36,886 bases of DNA, taken from positions 1 to 36,886 of the forward strand of contig NZ_BCTC01000065.1 in NCBI RefSeq assembly GCF_001571085.1, written 5' to 3'. The DNA is from Azohydromonas lata NBRC 102462. GTDB taxonomy: Bacteria > Pseudomonadota > Gammaproteobacteria > Burkholderiales > Burkholderiaceae_C. Of this stretch, positions 26,866 to 35,043 are shown in pieces. A program made the translations under genes and the position numbers. The notes beneath the pieces were generated by a model. That model saw nothing but the letters and a program-made list of their open reading frames with translations, did no database searches and was not told where the DNA came from. The number at the start of each line of letters is the position of its first letter. Positions within the stretch are counted from its first letter, which is position 1.

Positions 26866-27059
26866 TGCTTGCTGAAGCCTTACGGGCTTGTGCCAAATTG
26901 CCACTTTCGGCGCCCGCGCGGTACAGGTGAGCCGCTCCCCGATGGACAAGGCTGCGGTGGCGGCCGAGCATCGCGGCGCTCGGCGAGGACGTTGTTCGAA
27001 AACGAAACAGGGTGGAGCTGTCCGGTAGGGGGACGCGTCGCTTGCCGCCAGGAGATCAC

Positions 27060-29129
27060 GTGTCACGACGGTCGAACGCCACCTTCATGTCCACCCCGGC
27101 CGAACGAGCCCTGGGGGGCTTGATACGAGACTCGCACGAGCGCTGCCTTGCGCAGGGTCTCACCCGCATCGCGCGCGCGGATGCCGCCGCCCAGGAGAGC
27201 CTGGACCCGGCCGCGGCGCGCGAGCGCAGCCGCCGCCTGCTGGCGCTGGTGGCGCCGGCGATGGAGATGCTGTCGCGCCAGACGGCCGGCACGCACACCC
27301 TGCTGGTGCTGGCGGACGCCCGCGGCACGGTGCTGCAGTGCGAGGGCGATGTGCCGGCCCTGGCGCGCGGCGCCGAGGCGGGCCTGGTGCCCGGCGCCCC
27401 TTGGGCCGAGCCCGCCCGCGGCACCAATGCCATCGGCACGGCGCTGGTGGCGGAGCGGCCGGTGCTGGTGCATGCGGACGAGCACTTCATGCACGCCTGC
27501 CACGGGCTCAGCGGCGCGGCGGCCCCCGTGTTCGACCTGCGCCAGAACCTGTTGGGCGTGCTGTGCCTGTACGGCGACCGCCATGTCCGCCAGGAGCATG
27601 CCGCGGGCTTGCTGGACGTGGCCGCGCGCATGGCGGAGAACCTGGCCTGCGCCGAGCACGGCGCCGACCGCGTGCGGCTGCACTTCCATGCCCGCCCCGA
27701 ATTCATAGGCACGCTGCTCGAAGGCATCGTGGCCGTGGGCCTGGACGGCCGGCTGTTGGGCGCCAACCGCAGCGCGCTGGAGCAACTGGGCCTGAGCGGC
27801 ATGGCGCTGCGCAACCAGACGCTGCCGGCGCTGTTCGGCGTGGGCATCTCGGCCCTGGCCGAGCAGGTGCGTGCCGCGCTGGCACTGCCCATGACGCTCA
27901 GGCTGCGCGACGGGCGGCCTTTGCACGTCAGCGTGCGCATGGACTGGGCCACGCTGGCCGCGCTCACGCGCCCCGAGGCGCCGGCGGCCGCGGCGGGGGG
28001 CGAAAGCGGCGCCGCCGCGCTGCCCTGGACGCCCGCGGGCCTGTGCGCGCTGCAGACCGGCGACGTGCAGATCGAGGCCGTGGTGCAGAAGGTGCGCCGC
28101 GTCGTCAACCGCGACATCCCGCTGCTCATCCTGGGCGAGACGGGCACCGGCAAGGAGTTGCTCGCGCGCGCGGTGCACCTGGAGTCCCGCCGCGCCGCCC
28201 AGGCCTTCGTGGCCGTCAACTGCGCGAGCATCCCCGAGGCGCTGATCGAGGCCGAGCTCTTCGGCTACGAGGAGGGCGCCTTCACCGGCGCGCGGCGCAA
28301 GGGCGCCAGCGGGCGCATCGCGCAGGCCCACGGCGGCACGCTGTTCCTGGACGAGATCGGCGACATGCCGCTGCCGCTGCAGGCGCGGCTGCTGCGCGTG
28401 CTGCAGGAGCGCCGCGTCATGCCCTTGGGCGGCGGCAAGGCCCTGGAGGTGGACATCGCCGTCATCGGCGCCACGCACCGCAACCTGCGCGGGATGATCC
28501 AGCGCGGCGAGTTCCGAGAAGACCTGTACTACCGCCTGAACGGCCTGGTGCTGCGGCTGCCGCCGCTGCGCGAGCGCAGCGACCTGGCGCTGGTGGCGCA
28601 GCGCATCCTGGCCCACGAGTGCCCGCGCGGCGCGCCGCGCATCAGTGCCGAGGTCATGTCGCTGTTCGAGCGCTGCCACTGGCCGGGCAACGTCCGCCAG
28701 CTCGCCAACGTGCTGCGCGCCGCCGCCGTCATGGCCGCCGGCGAGCCGCAGATCACCCGCGAGCACCTGGCCGACGATTTCCTGGACGAGTTTCAAGCGC
28801 AGCCGGCCAGGCCGGCGCCGCTGCCTGGGGCGTCGGCAACGCCGTTTGCACTGGCCGACGCTTCCACGGCGGCCGCGGCGCCAGAGGCTGGCGGCGCGCT
28901 GCTGCGGCCTGCGCTGTCCGCGCCCGCCGCGTGCGACCATGCCGGCGGCTGCGAACCGTCCGCGCCCGCCGGGGCGATGACCATGCACGAGCAGGAAATA
29001 CGGCTGATAGAAGCGGCGCTGGCCGCGGCCGGAGGCAACATCTCGGCCGCTTCCAAGCGGCTGGGCATCAGCCGCAACACCATTTACCGCAAGCTGCGTT
29101 GGAACACCCCGGCCAGCGGCATCCACTGA
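27060..29129 (+). CDS. AcoR-like sigma-54-dependent activator (GAF-PAS-AAA+-Fis)
   Basis: A 689-residue enhancer-binding protein. The head has an AcoR/DhaR-type opening ([13 protein letters not shown]) and a GAF domain with [13 protein letters not shown]; then a PAS-like part ([22 protein letters not shown]). The AAA+ domain has Walker A GETGTGKE (359-366), the sigma-54 contact GAFTGA (406-411) and Walker [12 protein letters not shown]. After a Pro/Ala linker a Fis-type helix-turn-helix ends the protein ([22 protein letters not shown]). The GTG at 27060 is preferred since AGGAG lies 5 bp upstream; ATG 27087 is the alternative. No acetoin or glycerol genes are nearby; mdcR follows after 46 bp. 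Target and signal are unknown. Confidence 0.9.
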   Translation: MSRRSNATFMSTPAERALGGLIRDSHERCLAQGLTRIARADAAAQESLDPAAARERSRRLLALVAPAMEMLSRQTAGTHTLLVLADARGTVLQCEGDVPALARGAEAGLVPGAPWAEPARGTNAIGTALVAERPVLVHADEHFMHACHGLSGAAAPVFDLRQNLLGVLCLYGDRHVRQEHAAGLLDVAARMAENLACAEHGADRVRLHFHARPEFIGTLLEGIVAVGLDGRLLGANRSALEQLGLSGMALRNQTLPALFGVGISALAEQVRAALALPMTLRLRDGRPLHVSVRMDWATLAALTRPEAPAAAAGGESGAAALPWTPAGLCALQTGDVQIEAVVQKVRRVVNRDIPLLILGETGTGKELLARAVHLESRRAAQAFVAVNCASIPEALIEAELFGYEEGAFTGARRKGASGRIAQAHGGTLFLDEIGDMPLPLQARLLRVLQERRVMPLGGGKALEVDIAVIGATHRNLRGMIQRGEFREDLYYRLNGLVLRLPPLRERSDLALVAQRILAHECPRGAPRISAEVMSLFERCHWPGNVRQLANVLRAAAVMAAGEPQITREHLADDFLDEFQAQPARPAPLPGASATPFALADASTAAAAPEAGGALLRPALSAPAACDHAGGCEPSAPAGAMTMHEQEIRLIEAALAAAGGNISAASKRLGISRNTIYRKLRWNTPASGIH

Positions 29130-29175
29130 CAGGGCCGGCGTCGCGGCGCGCCGGCCGGCCACCGCGACCCCGACC

Positions 29176-30090
29176 ATGACTGCTCCCATCGACGAGGAAA
29201 TCACCTTCCGCAAGCTGGCCGTGCTGCTGGCCTTCATGGAGACGGGCAACCTCTCCCGCGCCGCCGAGCGGCTGGACACCAGCGCCGTGAGCGTGCACCG
29301 CGCGCTGCACTCGCTGGAAGCCGGGCTGCGCTGCACGCTGTTCCGCCACGAGGGCCGCAACCTGCTGCCCACGCCCGCGGCGCAGGTGCTGGCCGACGCG
29401 GCGCAGCAGGTTTTGAAAGGCATGGCCGAGGGCATACGCGCCACGCGCGAGGCCGCCGGCTACGGGGCCGACCGCATCCGCCTGGGCTCGCTCTTCTCTT
29501 TGACCAGCCGCACCGTGCCCACGCTGGTGGTGGGCCTCAAGCAGCGCAAGCCGGCGCTGCAGACCGAGCTGGTGCTGGGCTCCAACGCCGACCTGCTTCA
29601 GAAGCTGCGCGACGGCGCCATAGACGCCGCCTTCATGGGCCTGCCCGCCAGCGCGCCGGACCTGGAGGTGGAGCCGCTGTTCGAGGACGTGCTGTGCTTC
29701 GCCGCCCCCTCCACCTCGCCCTACGCACGCATGGCCGAAGTGGACCTGGGCGCCTGCGCCGAGGAGCGCTTCGTGAGCCTCAGCGAGGGCTTCATCACCT
29801 CCTCCGGCTTCGTGGAGGCCTTTCGTGCCGCCGGCTTCCAGCCCAACGTGGTGATGCAGACCGGCGACATCTTCTCCCTCATGAACCTGGTGCACGGCGG
29901 CGTGGGCTACACGCTGCTGCCCTCGCGCGTGCGCCGCGCGCTGCCCGCGGGCGTGGAGTTGATACCGCTGACCGAGCGCTACCGCCTGCGCCAGACCATC
30001 GCCATGCACTTCCTGCGCACGCGCGAGCGCGATCCGAACCTGCTCACGCTGCTGGCGGTGTGCAGGTCGGCCAAGGCGCAATTGGTCTGA
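29176..30090 (+). CDS. mdcR: LysR-family malonate-use regulator MdcR
   Basis: A 304-residue LysR regulator. The winged helix is EEITFRKLAVLLAFMETGNLSRAAERLDTSAVSVHRALHSLE; the EITFRKL...FME.GN...AE opening is specific to the MdcR line. The effector domain has GSLFSLTSRTVPTLVVGLK, ERFVSLSEGFITSSGF, GDIFSLMNLVHGGVGYTLLPSR and YRLRQTIAMHFLRTRERDPNLL, all matching MdcR. It likely activates the mdc genes and the malonate uptake genes when malonate is present. It reads toward the binding-protein gene, the reverse of the usual divergent LysR arrangement. Predicted sites are at 30125-30139 and 31474-31488. Confidence 0.9.
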   Translation: MTAPIDEEITFRKLAVLLAFMETGNLSRAAERLDTSAVSVHRALHSLEAGLRCTLFRHEGRNLLPTPAAQVLADAAQQVLKGMAEGIRATREAAGYGADRIRLGSLFSLTSRTVPTLVVGLKQRKPALQTELVLGSNADLLQKLRDGAIDAAFMGLPASAPDLEVEPLFEDVLCFAAPSTSPYARMAEVDLGACAEERFVSLSEGFITSSGFVEAFRAAGFQPNVVMQTGDIFSLMNLVHGGVGYTLLPSRVRRALPAGVELIPLTERYRLRQTIAMHFLRTRERDPNLLTLLAVCRSAKAQLV

Positions 30091-30124
30091 TTTCGGGGCC
30101 CGGCGGCCCACCGATTCACCACCG

Positions 30125-30139
30125 TTACGCCAACCGTAA
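30125..30139. promoter_or_regulatory. predicted MdcR (LysR) box 1
   Basis: TTACG-CCAAC-CGTAA, a perfect-arm inverted repeat containing the LysR core T-N11-A. It lies about 100 bp before the binding-protein start. The same arms and spacing recur at 31474-31488. Confidence 0.65.
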
Positions 30140-30145
30140 AGATTT

Positions 30146-30158
30146 GACGCACAGCGTC
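30146..30158. promoter_or_regulatory. palindrome next to MdcR box 1
   Basis: GACGC-ACA-GCGTC is a perfect 13-bp inverted repeat 6 bp behind the TTACG repeat. It may be a second contact for the LysR tetramer or another regulator's site. Confidence 0.4.
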
Positions 30159-30204
30159 ATTGATGTCCCTGCGCGGGCTTCCTAACTTGTCTTCACAACA
30201 ACCT

Positions 30205-30222
30205 GGCGGCCACGGCCGCCAA
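30205..30222 (+). other. hairpin in the leader of the binding-protein gene
   Basis: TGGCGGC-CACG-GCCGCCA, 7-bp arms and a 4-base loop, ends just before the ribosome site (ACGGAGAC). It could stabilise the transcript or limit initiation. Confidence 0.4.
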
Positions 30223-30238
30223 TGACGGAGACAAAACC

Positions 30239-31288
30239 ATGGCCCATCGTCCGGGCGCGCGCGCCCATCGCGGCAGCGCCTCCCATGCCCTTTCCCAGGC
30301 GTTTCGCCGCCGCCAGGTGCTCGCCCTGGGCGCCCTGGCGCTGACCGGCGCCGGGCTCTCAGTCCTTTCCGGCCCAACGCAGGCCCAGGCCTGGCCGACG
30401 AAACCGGTGACGGTCATCGTGCCCTTCCCGGCCGGGGGCGGCACCGATTCCTTCGCCCGCCCGCTGTTCGCGGCGCTGTCCAGGCAGCTTGGGCAGCAGG
30501 TCATCATCGACAACAAGGGCGGCGCCGGCGGCAACGTGGGCGCGACGCTGGCGGCCAAGGCCGCGCCGGACGGCTACACGTGGTTCATGGGCGGCGTGCA
30601 CCACGCCATCGCCCCGGCCATCTACCCCAAGCTGGACTACAGCCTGGAGCGCGACTTCGTTCCCGTCGCGCTGCTGGCCAGCGTGCCGCAGGTCATCATC
30701 GTCAACGCCAAGCGCGTGCCCGCCAACACGCTGCAGGAGTTCCTGGCCTACGTGAAGGCCAACCCCGGCAAGGTGAACTTCGGCTCGGCCGGCAACGGCA
30801 CCTCGCACCACCTGGCCGGCGAGCTGTTCAAGCTGCAGACCGGCGCGCAGCTCGTCCACGTGCCCTACCGCGGCGCCGGCCCCGCGCTGCAGGACGTGAT
30901 GGCCGGGCAGATCGACATGATGTTCGACGGCCTGGGCTCCTCCGCCTCGCACATCAAGGGCGGCCGCGTGAAGGCCCTGGCCGTGGCCGGCGACAAGCGC
31001 GCCCCCGGCTTCCCGGAAATCCCCACCGCCGCCGAAAGCGGCGTGCCCACCTACCAGGTCGCCACCTGGTACGGCCTGTGGGCGCCCAAGGGCACGCCGC
31101 AAGCCGCCATAGACCGCATGACCGCCGACCTCGCCAAGGTGTTCGCCACCAAGGAGATGAAGGAGAGCTGGAACGGCCTGGGCGCCGACACGCCCACGCT
31201 CACCGGCAAGGCCTTCCACGACTTCGTGCAGGCGGAAACGAAACGCTGGGGCGAGGTGGTCAAGGCCGCCAACGTCAAGCTGGATTGA
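30239..31288 (+). CDS. Bug/TctC-family tripartite tricarboxylate receptor
   Basis: A 349-residue periplasmic binding protein of the Bug family, hugely expanded in Burkholderiales. The signal peptide begins with a basic head (FRRRQVLALG) and is cleaved near AQA/WP at about residue 50; the long head might shorten by a later start. Family marks: VIVPFPAGGGTDSFARPLFAALS, IDNKGGAGGNVGATLAAKAAPDGYT, FGSAGNGTSHHLAGELFK, and VPYRGAGPALQDVMAGQIDMMFDG. GGAGAC precedes the ATG. The membrane partners TctA and TctB are missing here. Its place between mdcR and matC suggests malonate or a related acid as ligand. Confidence 0.9.
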   Translation: MAHRPGARAHRGSASHALSQAFRRRQVLALGALALTGAGLSVLSGPTQAQAWPTKPVTVIVPFPAGGGTDSFARPLFAALSRQLGQQVIIDNKGGAGGNVGATLAAKAAPDGYTWFMGGVHHAIAPAIYPKLDYSLERDFVPVALLASVPQVIIVNAKRVPANTLQEFLAYVKANPGKVNFGSAGNGTSHHLAGELFKLQTGAQLVHVPYRGAGPALQDVMAGQIDMMFDGLGSSASHIKGGRVKALAVAGDKRAPGFPEIPTAAESGVPTYQVATWYGLWAPKGTPQAAIDRMTADLAKVFATKEMKESWNGLGADTPTLTGKAFHDFVQAETKRWGEVVKAANVKLD

Positions 31289-31390
31289 TGCGCCTGCGTC
31301 GCCACCGTTTCGCCGGGAGTGAACGTCCAGCCTTCTGAAAACTCCCCGGCGCGCCGCGGCCGGCGGGCCGGCCGTGCGGCTTTTCCCTTC

Positions 31391-31425
31391 AACGCCCTCG
31401 GCAGCGCGGCTGCCGAGGGCGTTTT
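31391..31425 (+). terminator. intrinsic terminator after the binding-protein gene
   Basis: A perfect 15-bp stem, AACGCCCTCGGCAGC (31391-31405) and GCTGCCGAGGGCGTT (31409-31423), loop GCG, followed by TT. A second GC-rich hairpin with a TTTT tail lies at about 31355-31384. Together they separate the binding-protein gene from matC, which then needs its own promoter. Confidence 0.88.
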
Positions 31426-31473
31426 GCTGGTCACTGGCCTGGCCCGCCTGGGACTGGGTCGGCCTGCTGATGT

Positions 31474-31488
31474 TTACGGCCGTCGTAA
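31474..31488. promoter_or_regulatory. predicted MdcR (LysR) box 2
   Basis: TTACG-GCCGT-CGTAA, same arms and spacing as 30125-30139, with T-N11-A. It overlaps a second repeat, GCCGTCG (31479-31485) and CGACGGC (31494-31500). It lies about 100 bp before the matC start, the same distance as box 1 from its gene. Confidence 0.68.
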
Positions 31489-31585
31489 CGATCCGACGGC
31501 CAGCTTCATTGTTCCAACGCCCTCTGGCTTCTACCTTTGCACCCAGAAATCAATACGGCTGAAGCCGAACTTCTGGAGACAAGGC

Positions 31586-32959
31586 ATGAACCCTCATTGG
31601 CTTTCGATAGCGCCGCTGGGCGCGATGTTCGTGGTGGCCACCGCGCTGCCCATCAACATGGGCGTGCTCGCCTTCGTGGGCGCCTTCCTGGTCGGCACGC
31701 TGGTGGCGGGCATGCCGGCCAAGGCCATCCTGGGCGGCTTCCCGGCCGACCTGTTCCTCACGCTGGCCGGCATCACCTACCTGTTCGCGCTGGCGCAGAA
31801 CAACGGGACCATCGACTGGCTGGTGGGCCTGGCGGTGCGCGCGGTGCGCGGGCGCATCGCGGCCATTCCCTGGATCATGTTCCTCATCGCCGCGGGCCTC
31901 ACCGCGGTGGGCGCCGTGAGCCCGGCGGCCGTGGCCATCATCGCGCCCATCGCGCTGGGCTTCGCGGCGCGCCACGGCATCAATCCGCTGATGATGGGCC
32001 TGCTGGTCATTCACGGCGCGCAGGCCGGCGGCTTCTCGCCCATCAGCATCTACGGCGGCATCACCAACAAGATCGTCGCCAAGGCCGGTCTGCCGCTGAG
32101 CGAGATGGCCACCATGCTGGCGAGCTTCGGCATCAACTTCGCCGTCGCCGTGGGCCTGTTCGTCTGCATGGGCGGCCTGAAGCTGATGCAGAAGAAGCCC
32201 TCCGGCTTCGGCAACTCGCTGCTGGACGACATCCCGCACACCACCCACGCCCAATCCGGCGCGCAGGTGTTCGGCGACGCCGAGGCCGAGGCCGTCGGCG
32301 AGGCCCGCCGCACCGCGCAGGGCCAGTCGACGCTCATCCAGGACGACGGCCGCCCGCAGGGCCAGGGCGGCCGCATCTACCAGGTCATCACGGCCCTGGG
32401 CCTGCTGGCGCTGGCCGTGCTCACGCTGGTCTACAAGCTCGACATCGGCTTCGTCTCCATCAGCATCGGCCTGCTGCTGAGCCTGCTGCAGCCCAACCTG
32501 CAAAAGGCGGCGCTGGGCCAGGTGTCCTGGCCGGAAATCATGCTCATCGTGGGCGTGAGCACCTACGTGGCCGTGATGGAGAAGATGGGCACCATCGCCT
32601 GGGTGGGCGACAGCGTGGCCGCCTTCAGCTCGCCGCTCACGGCCGCGCTGCTGCTGTGCGTGGTCGGCGCCATCGTCTCCGCCTTCGCCTCCTCCACCGC
32701 GGTGCTGGGCTCGCTCATCCCGCTGGCCGTGCCCTTCCTGCAGGGCGACGCCGGCGTGGGCGCCATCGGCTTCATCGCCGCCATGGCCGTGTCTTCCACC
32801 ATCGTGGACGTCAGTCCCTTCTCCACCAACGGCGCGCTCGTCCTGGCCAACGCCAAGGGCGTCAACCGCGAGCGCTTCTTCCGCCAGCTCCTCATCTACG
32901 GCGGCGCCGTCACGCTCATCGCCCCCGTGGTGGTGTGGCTGCTCTTCGTCGTCCTGTGA
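31586..32959 (+). CDS. matC: malonate/dicarboxylate carrier, MatC type
   Basis: A 457-residue permease with about eleven helices. The N-terminal half is the MatC_N domain (PF07158): ALPINMGVLAFVGAFLVGTLVAG, GGFPADLFLTLAGITYLFALAQNNGTIDWLV and HGAQAGGFSPISIYGGITNKIVAKAGLP, closely like Rhizobium MatC. A hydrophilic loop of about 60 residues splits the halves. The C-terminal half has ASSTAVLGSLIPLAVPF and a SPFSTNGAL motif of the ion-transporter superfamily. GGAGAC lies before the ATG at 31586; the frame is open upstream without meaning. It probably imports malonate for MdcACDE. Pseudomonas uses MdcL/MdcM instead. Confidence 0.9.
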   Translation: MNPHWLSIAPLGAMFVVATALPINMGVLAFVGAFLVGTLVAGMPAKAILGGFPADLFLTLAGITYLFALAQNNGTIDWLVGLAVRAVRGRIAAIPWIMFLIAAGLTAVGAVSPAAVAIIAPIALGFAARHGINPLMMGLLVIHGAQAGGFSPISIYGGITNKIVAKAGLPLSEMATMLASFGINFAVAVGLFVCMGGLKLMQKKPSGFGNSLLDDIPHTTHAQSGAQVFGDAEAEAVGEARRTAQGQSTLIQDDGRPQGQGGRIYQVITALGLLALAVLTLVYKLDIGFVSISIGLLLSLLQPNLQKAALGQVSWPEIMLIVGVSTYVAVMEKMGTIAWVGDSVAAFSSPLTAALLLCVVGAIVSAFASSTAVLGSLIPLAVPFLQGDAGVGAIGFIAAMAVSSTIVDVSPFSTNGALVLANAKGVNRERFFRQLLIYGGAVTLIAPVVVWLLFVVL

Positions 32960-33011
32960 CGCGAGCGCGGCGCCGGCTTCCCCTTCAACGCTTCATTCAC
33001 CCCTGCACACC

Positions 33012-34694
33012 ATGACCACAAGGAACTGGACCACGCGGGCCGACAACCGCGCCGCGCGCCTGGCGCGCGCCGCGCAGGCCCTGGGCTCCCAACTGCGCGG
33101 CAAGGTGGCGGATGCCGCCGCCATCACCGAGCTGCTCGAAGCCGTCATCGAGCCCAAGGACCGCGTCTGCCTCGAAGGCAACAACCAGAAGCAGGCCGAC
33201 TTCCTGGCCCAGGCCCTGGTGCAGCTCAACCCCGAGCGCGTGCACGGCCTGCACATGGTGCAGTCGGTGCTGGCGCTGCCCGAGCACCTGGACGTTTTTG
33301 ACAACGGCATCGCCGCAAGGCTGGATTTCAGTTTTTCAGGCCCCCAAGGGGCGCGCCTGGCCAAGCTGGTGTCCGAAGGCCGCATCGAGATCGGTGCCAT
33401 CCACACCTATTTGGAGCTGTTCTCGCGCTACTTCGTGGACCTCACGCCGCAGGTGGCGCTGGTGGCGGCGCAGGCGGCCGACGCGCAGGGCAACCTCTAC
33501 ACGGGGCCCAACACCGAGGACACGCCCGCCATCGTCGAGGCCACGGCCTTCTCCGGCGGCATCGTCATCGCGCAGGTCAATGAGCTGGTCGATGGCGCCA
33601 CCACCACGCTGCCGCGCGTGGACATCCCGGCCGACTGGGTCAGCTTCGTGGTGAAGGCGCCGCGGCCCAATTTCATCGAACCCCTCTTCACCCGCGACCC
33701 GGCGCAGATCAGCGAAATCCAGGTGCTCATGGCCATGATGGCCATCAAGGGCATCTACGCCGAGTACGGCGTGCAGCGCCTGAACCACGGCATCGGCTTC
33801 GACACGGCGGCCATCGAGCTGCTGCTGCCCACCTACGCCGAGTCGCTGGGCCTCAAGGGCAAGATCTGCAAGCACTGGGCGCTCAACCCGCACCCGGCGC
33901 TCATCCCGGCCATCGAGGCCGGCTGGGTGCAGTCCATCCACTCCTTCGGCTCCGAGCTGGGCATGGAGGACTACATCCGCGCCCGCTCCGACGTCTTCTT
34001 CACCGGCCCGGACGGTTCCCTGCGCAGCAACCGCGCCTTCAGCCAGGCCGCGGGCCACTACGCCTGCGACCTCTTCATCGGCTCCACGCTGCAGATGGAC
34101 CTGGACGGCAACAGCTCCACCGCCACGCTGGGACGCATCGCCGGCTTCGGCGGCGCGCCCAACATGGGGGCGGACGCGCGCGGACGCCGCCACGTCAGCC
34201 CGGCGTGGCTGCGCGCCGGGCAGGAGGCCCGCGCCGGCCGCGGCGGCGCCGCCGGCACGCCACGCGGCCAGAAGCTGGTGGTGCAGATGGTGGAGACCTT
34301 CCGCGAGCACATGCAGCCGGCCTTCGTGGACAGGCTGGACGCCTGGCAGCTCGCCGAGCAGTCCGGCATGGAGCTGCCGCCCATCATGATTTACGGCGAG
34401 GACGTCACCCACATCCTCACCGAGGAAGGCATCGCCAACCTGCTGCTGTGCCGCAGCGACGAGGAGCGCGAGCAGGCCATCCGCGGCGTGGCCGGCTACA
34501 CGGCCGTGGGCCGCGGGCGCGACAAGCGCATGGTGGAAAACCTGCGCGACCGCGGCGTGATCCGCCGCCCCGCCGACCTCGGCATAGACCCCCGCGACGC
34601 GACGCGCAACTTGCTGGCGGCGCGCTCCATGCGCGACCTCGTGCGCGCCTCCGGCGGCCTCTACCAGCCGCCCAAGCGCTTCCGCAACTGGTAA
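33012..34694 (+). CDS. mdcA: malonate decarboxylase alpha subunit (acetyl-S-ACP:malonate ACP transferase)
   Basis: A 560-residue CoA-transferase-like subunit which swaps acetyl for malonyl on the acyl-carrier subunit MdcC. Marks seen: CLEGNNQKQADFLAQALVQL, HGLHMVQSVLALPEHLDVFD, GNLYTGPNTEDTPAIVEATAF, GIGFDTAAIELLLPTYAESLG and RGQKLVVQMVETFREHMQPAF. The length equals known MdcA. The start shows no clear ribosome site, but the next in-frame candidates would cut the conserved domain. It follows matC by 52 bp and mdcC by 13 bp. In Pseudomonas and Acinetobacter mdcB lies between mdcA and mdcC; here it does not. Confidence 0.95.
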   Translation: MTTRNWTTRADNRAARLARAAQALGSQLRGKVADAAAITELLEAVIEPKDRVCLEGNNQKQADFLAQALVQLNPERVHGLHMVQSVLALPEHLDVFDNGIAARLDFSFSGPQGARLAKLVSEGRIEIGAIHTYLELFSRYFVDLTPQVALVAAQAADAQGNLYTGPNTEDTPAIVEATAFSGGIVIAQVNELVDGATTTLPRVDIPADWVSFVVKAPRPNFIEPLFTRDPAQISEIQVLMAMMAIKGIYAEYGVQRLNHGIGFDTAAIELLLPTYAESLGLKGKICKHWALNPHPALIPAIEAGWVQSIHSFGSELGMEDYIRARSDVFFTGPDGSLRSNRAFSQAAGHYACDLFIGSTLQMDLDGNSSTATLGRIAGFGGAPNMGADARGRRHVSPAWLRAGQEARAGRGGAAGTPRGQKLVVQMVETFREHMQPAFVDRLDAWQLAEQSGMELPPIMIYGEDVTHILTEEGIANLLLCRSDEEREQAIRGVAGYTAVGRGRDKRMVENLRDRGVIRRPADLGIDPRDATRNLLAARSMRDLVRASGGLYQPPKRFRNW

Positions 34695-34707
34695 AGGACG
34701 ACTCCCC

Positions 34708-35043
34708 ATGAGCAGCCACGCAGGCATCGAAACCCTAGATTTCCACTTCCAAGGCTTCCGCCCGGCCGGCGCGTTCGCGCCCGTGCTGGTCGGCGTGGTG
34801 GGCTCCGGCAACCTGGAGGTGATGCTGGAACCCGCCGCCGGCAACCAGTGCAGCGTGCACGTCGAGACCTCGGCGCGCGGCTTCGGCAGCACCTGGCAGG
34901 CCGTGCTGGAAGATTTCCACCAGCGCCACCCGCTGGCCGGGGTGCGCCTCTCCATCAACGACATGGGCGCCACGCCCGCGGTCGTCGGCCTGCGCCTGGA
35001 CCAGGCCGTGGCCGAGCTGCCGCTGCAAGGAAACCAGCCATGA
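34708..35043 (+). CDS. mdcC: malonate decarboxylase acyl-carrier (delta) subunit
   Basis: A 111-residue carrier protein that holds the 2'-(5''-phosphoribosyl)-3'-dephospho-CoA group as a thiol arm. The attachment site is the Ser of VGSGNLEVML (Ser33) by family analogy. Other conserved parts are SVHVETSARGFGSTWQAVLEDF and LSINDMGATPAVVGLRLDQA. AAGGA lies 9 bp before the ATG. It overlaps mdcD as ATGA. The cofactor genes mdcB and mdcG must be elsewhere for this subunit to work. Confidence 0.93.
   Translation: MSSHAGIETLDFHFQGFRPAGAFAPVLVGVVGSGNLEVMLEPAAGNQCSVHVETSARGFGSTWQAVLEDFHQRHPLAGVRLSINDMGATPAVVGLRLDQAVAELPLQGNQP

Noticed and set aside
26963-26984. GCCGAGC...GCTCGGC repeat before the sigma-54 activator
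   Set aside because: Short arms, 8-base loop and no link to a promoter; left out as likely chance.
29135-29156. GC-rich inverted repeat (GCCGGCG...CGCCGGC) between the sigma-54 activator and mdcR
   Set aside because: No T run follows, and such repeats are frequent at this GC content; not enough to claim separate transcripts.
27063-29444. A 793-codon minus-strand frame opposite the sigma-54 activator and the mdcR start
   Set aside because: Same low-complexity antisense type; the plus strand carries intact Walker and GAFTGA motifs.
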